This document shows, piece by piece, positions 52,033 through 64,000 of a stretch of 64,000 bases of DNA. The notes below the pieces were generated by a model. That model made no database searches. It was given only the letters and a program-made list of their open reading frames with translations, and had not been told where the DNA came from. Position 1 is the first letter of the stretch; every line of letters starts with the position of its first letter. Source of the stretch: Membranipora membranacea (lineage: Eukaryota > Bryozoa > Gymnolaemata > Cheilostomatida > Membraniporidae). The position numbers and the translations under genes are program-made. The stretch spans positions 17,238,001 through 17,302,000 of the forward strand of contig OU612075.1 of NCBI GenBank assembly GCA_914767715.1, written 5' to 3'.

Positions 52033-52045
52033 TAATCATGAGTCT

Positions 52046-63614
<11,569 letters not shown>

Positions 63615-64000
63615 ATGGTCAGCAAACTTTGCAGAGAAATTCATCTTCGATCTACTATCATTCTCCTTGCATCAATTTACGTAGTAGCTATGAACAGCTC
63701 AGATAATCACAAACACGGACATAGAGCTATGCCTGATCATGGAGTTAATGTTACAACAATGACATCGACACATCCCCATAAACATGCAACGGATCGTACA
63801 GCACGCACTCTGATTATCGTCTCTCTGAGTTAGTATGTACACTATTTATGTGCTATATTTATTTTAGCAATATTTATTTAATTCCTCTCGATCTAAAGTG
63901 TATTGGTCGAATAATATGGTATTCTATAACAGGCAAGGATTTCCAATGGGCTGCTGTGGATTGCATGTATATAAATGGCATCCATTATCTCTTAGGCAAG
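63615..64000 (+). CDS. Start of an unrecognised secreted or membrane protein with a His-rich segment, runs off right edge
   Basis: Exon 1 is 63615-63828 (donor GA/GTTAGT, phase 1) and exon 2 starts at 63933 after TTCTATAACAG, open to the window end. Exon 1 begins MVSKLCREIHLRSTIILLAS, a basic stretch and a hydrophobic core like a signal peptide, then a polar segment with many His (NHKHGHRAMPDHG, THPHKHATD) and two N-glycosylation-like sites (NSS, NVT). Exon 2 continues KDFQWAAVDCMYINGIHYLL. I do not recognise the family. The His-rich ectodomain could bind metal, but that is a guess. Only 94 codons are visible. Confidence 0.42.

Larger units (their letters stand above)
34269..52045. other. 17.8-kb gene-poor region between MPDU1 and SoxB1
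   Basis: Contains the MPDU1 3' UTR, two hairpins, a possible isolated exon near 36.3 kb and the 265-bp duplication. The open frames here (up to 98 codons) show no recognisable domain, no matching splice sites and no coding-like composition. Because it lies next to a developmental regulator it is a candidate enhancer territory, but no single element can be named from one sequence. Confidence 0.55.

Overview
This is a genomic window from an animal, most likely an invertebrate bilaterian. The genes have many short exons with GT/AG introns. The DNA looks AT-rich by eye, intergenic space is large, and the proteins are animal-specific: a SoxB1 HMG-box factor, a nuclear receptor with DNA- and ligand-binding domains, centrobin, TRAPPC1, MPDU1 and a pentraxin/PAN protein. 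The phylum is not resolved. No prokaryotic or viral gene was recognised.

Layout from left to right: (1) 252-12863, minus: the 5' part of a centrobin (CNTROB) gene, 16 coding exons that stay in phase for 779 codons and run off the left edge. (2) 3570-5950, plus: a five-exon secreted or membrane protein gene (pentraxin-like domain plus C-terminal PAN/apple domain), nested inside one centrobin intron. (3) 16798-18461, plus: TRAPPC1, four exons, 142 aa, head-to-head with centrobin. (4) 19518-30357, minus: a nuclear receptor, 12 coding exons, about 595 aa, with a DNA-binding domain mixing NR5 and ERR features, a second possible terminal exon, and several insertions or duplications in its introns. 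(5) 31509-34268, plus: MPDU1, six exons, 242 aa, head-to-head with the receptor. (6) 34269-52045: gene-poor DNA. (7) 52046-54118, minus: SoxB1, two exons, 341 aa, tail-to-tail with MPDU1. (8) 54119-63614: gene-poor DNA. (9) 63615 to the right edge, plus: the start of an unrecognised secreted protein with a His-rich segment.

The most striking observation is gene order. From memory, human 17p13.1 carries TRAPPC1 and CNTROB head-to-head, and MPDU1 and SOX15 tail-to-tail, within a few hundred kilobases. This window has the same two pairs in the same relative orientations, with a SoxB1 gene in the SOX15 position. This suggests a very old linkage group and supports descent of vertebrate SOX15 (SoxG) from a SoxB1 gene at this locus.

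Repeats include a tRNA-derived SINE family (four copies), a MITE-like family with long terminal inverted repeats (two copies), a small GAGTTAC-type hairpin family (four copies), an 86-bp tandem array that duplicates a receptor splice acceptor and P-box, a near-perfect 265-bp tandem duplication, and several simple repeats. The genes do not form an operon or one pathway: they cover centriole duplication, ER-Golgi tethering, dolichol-linked sugar use, and transcriptional control of development.
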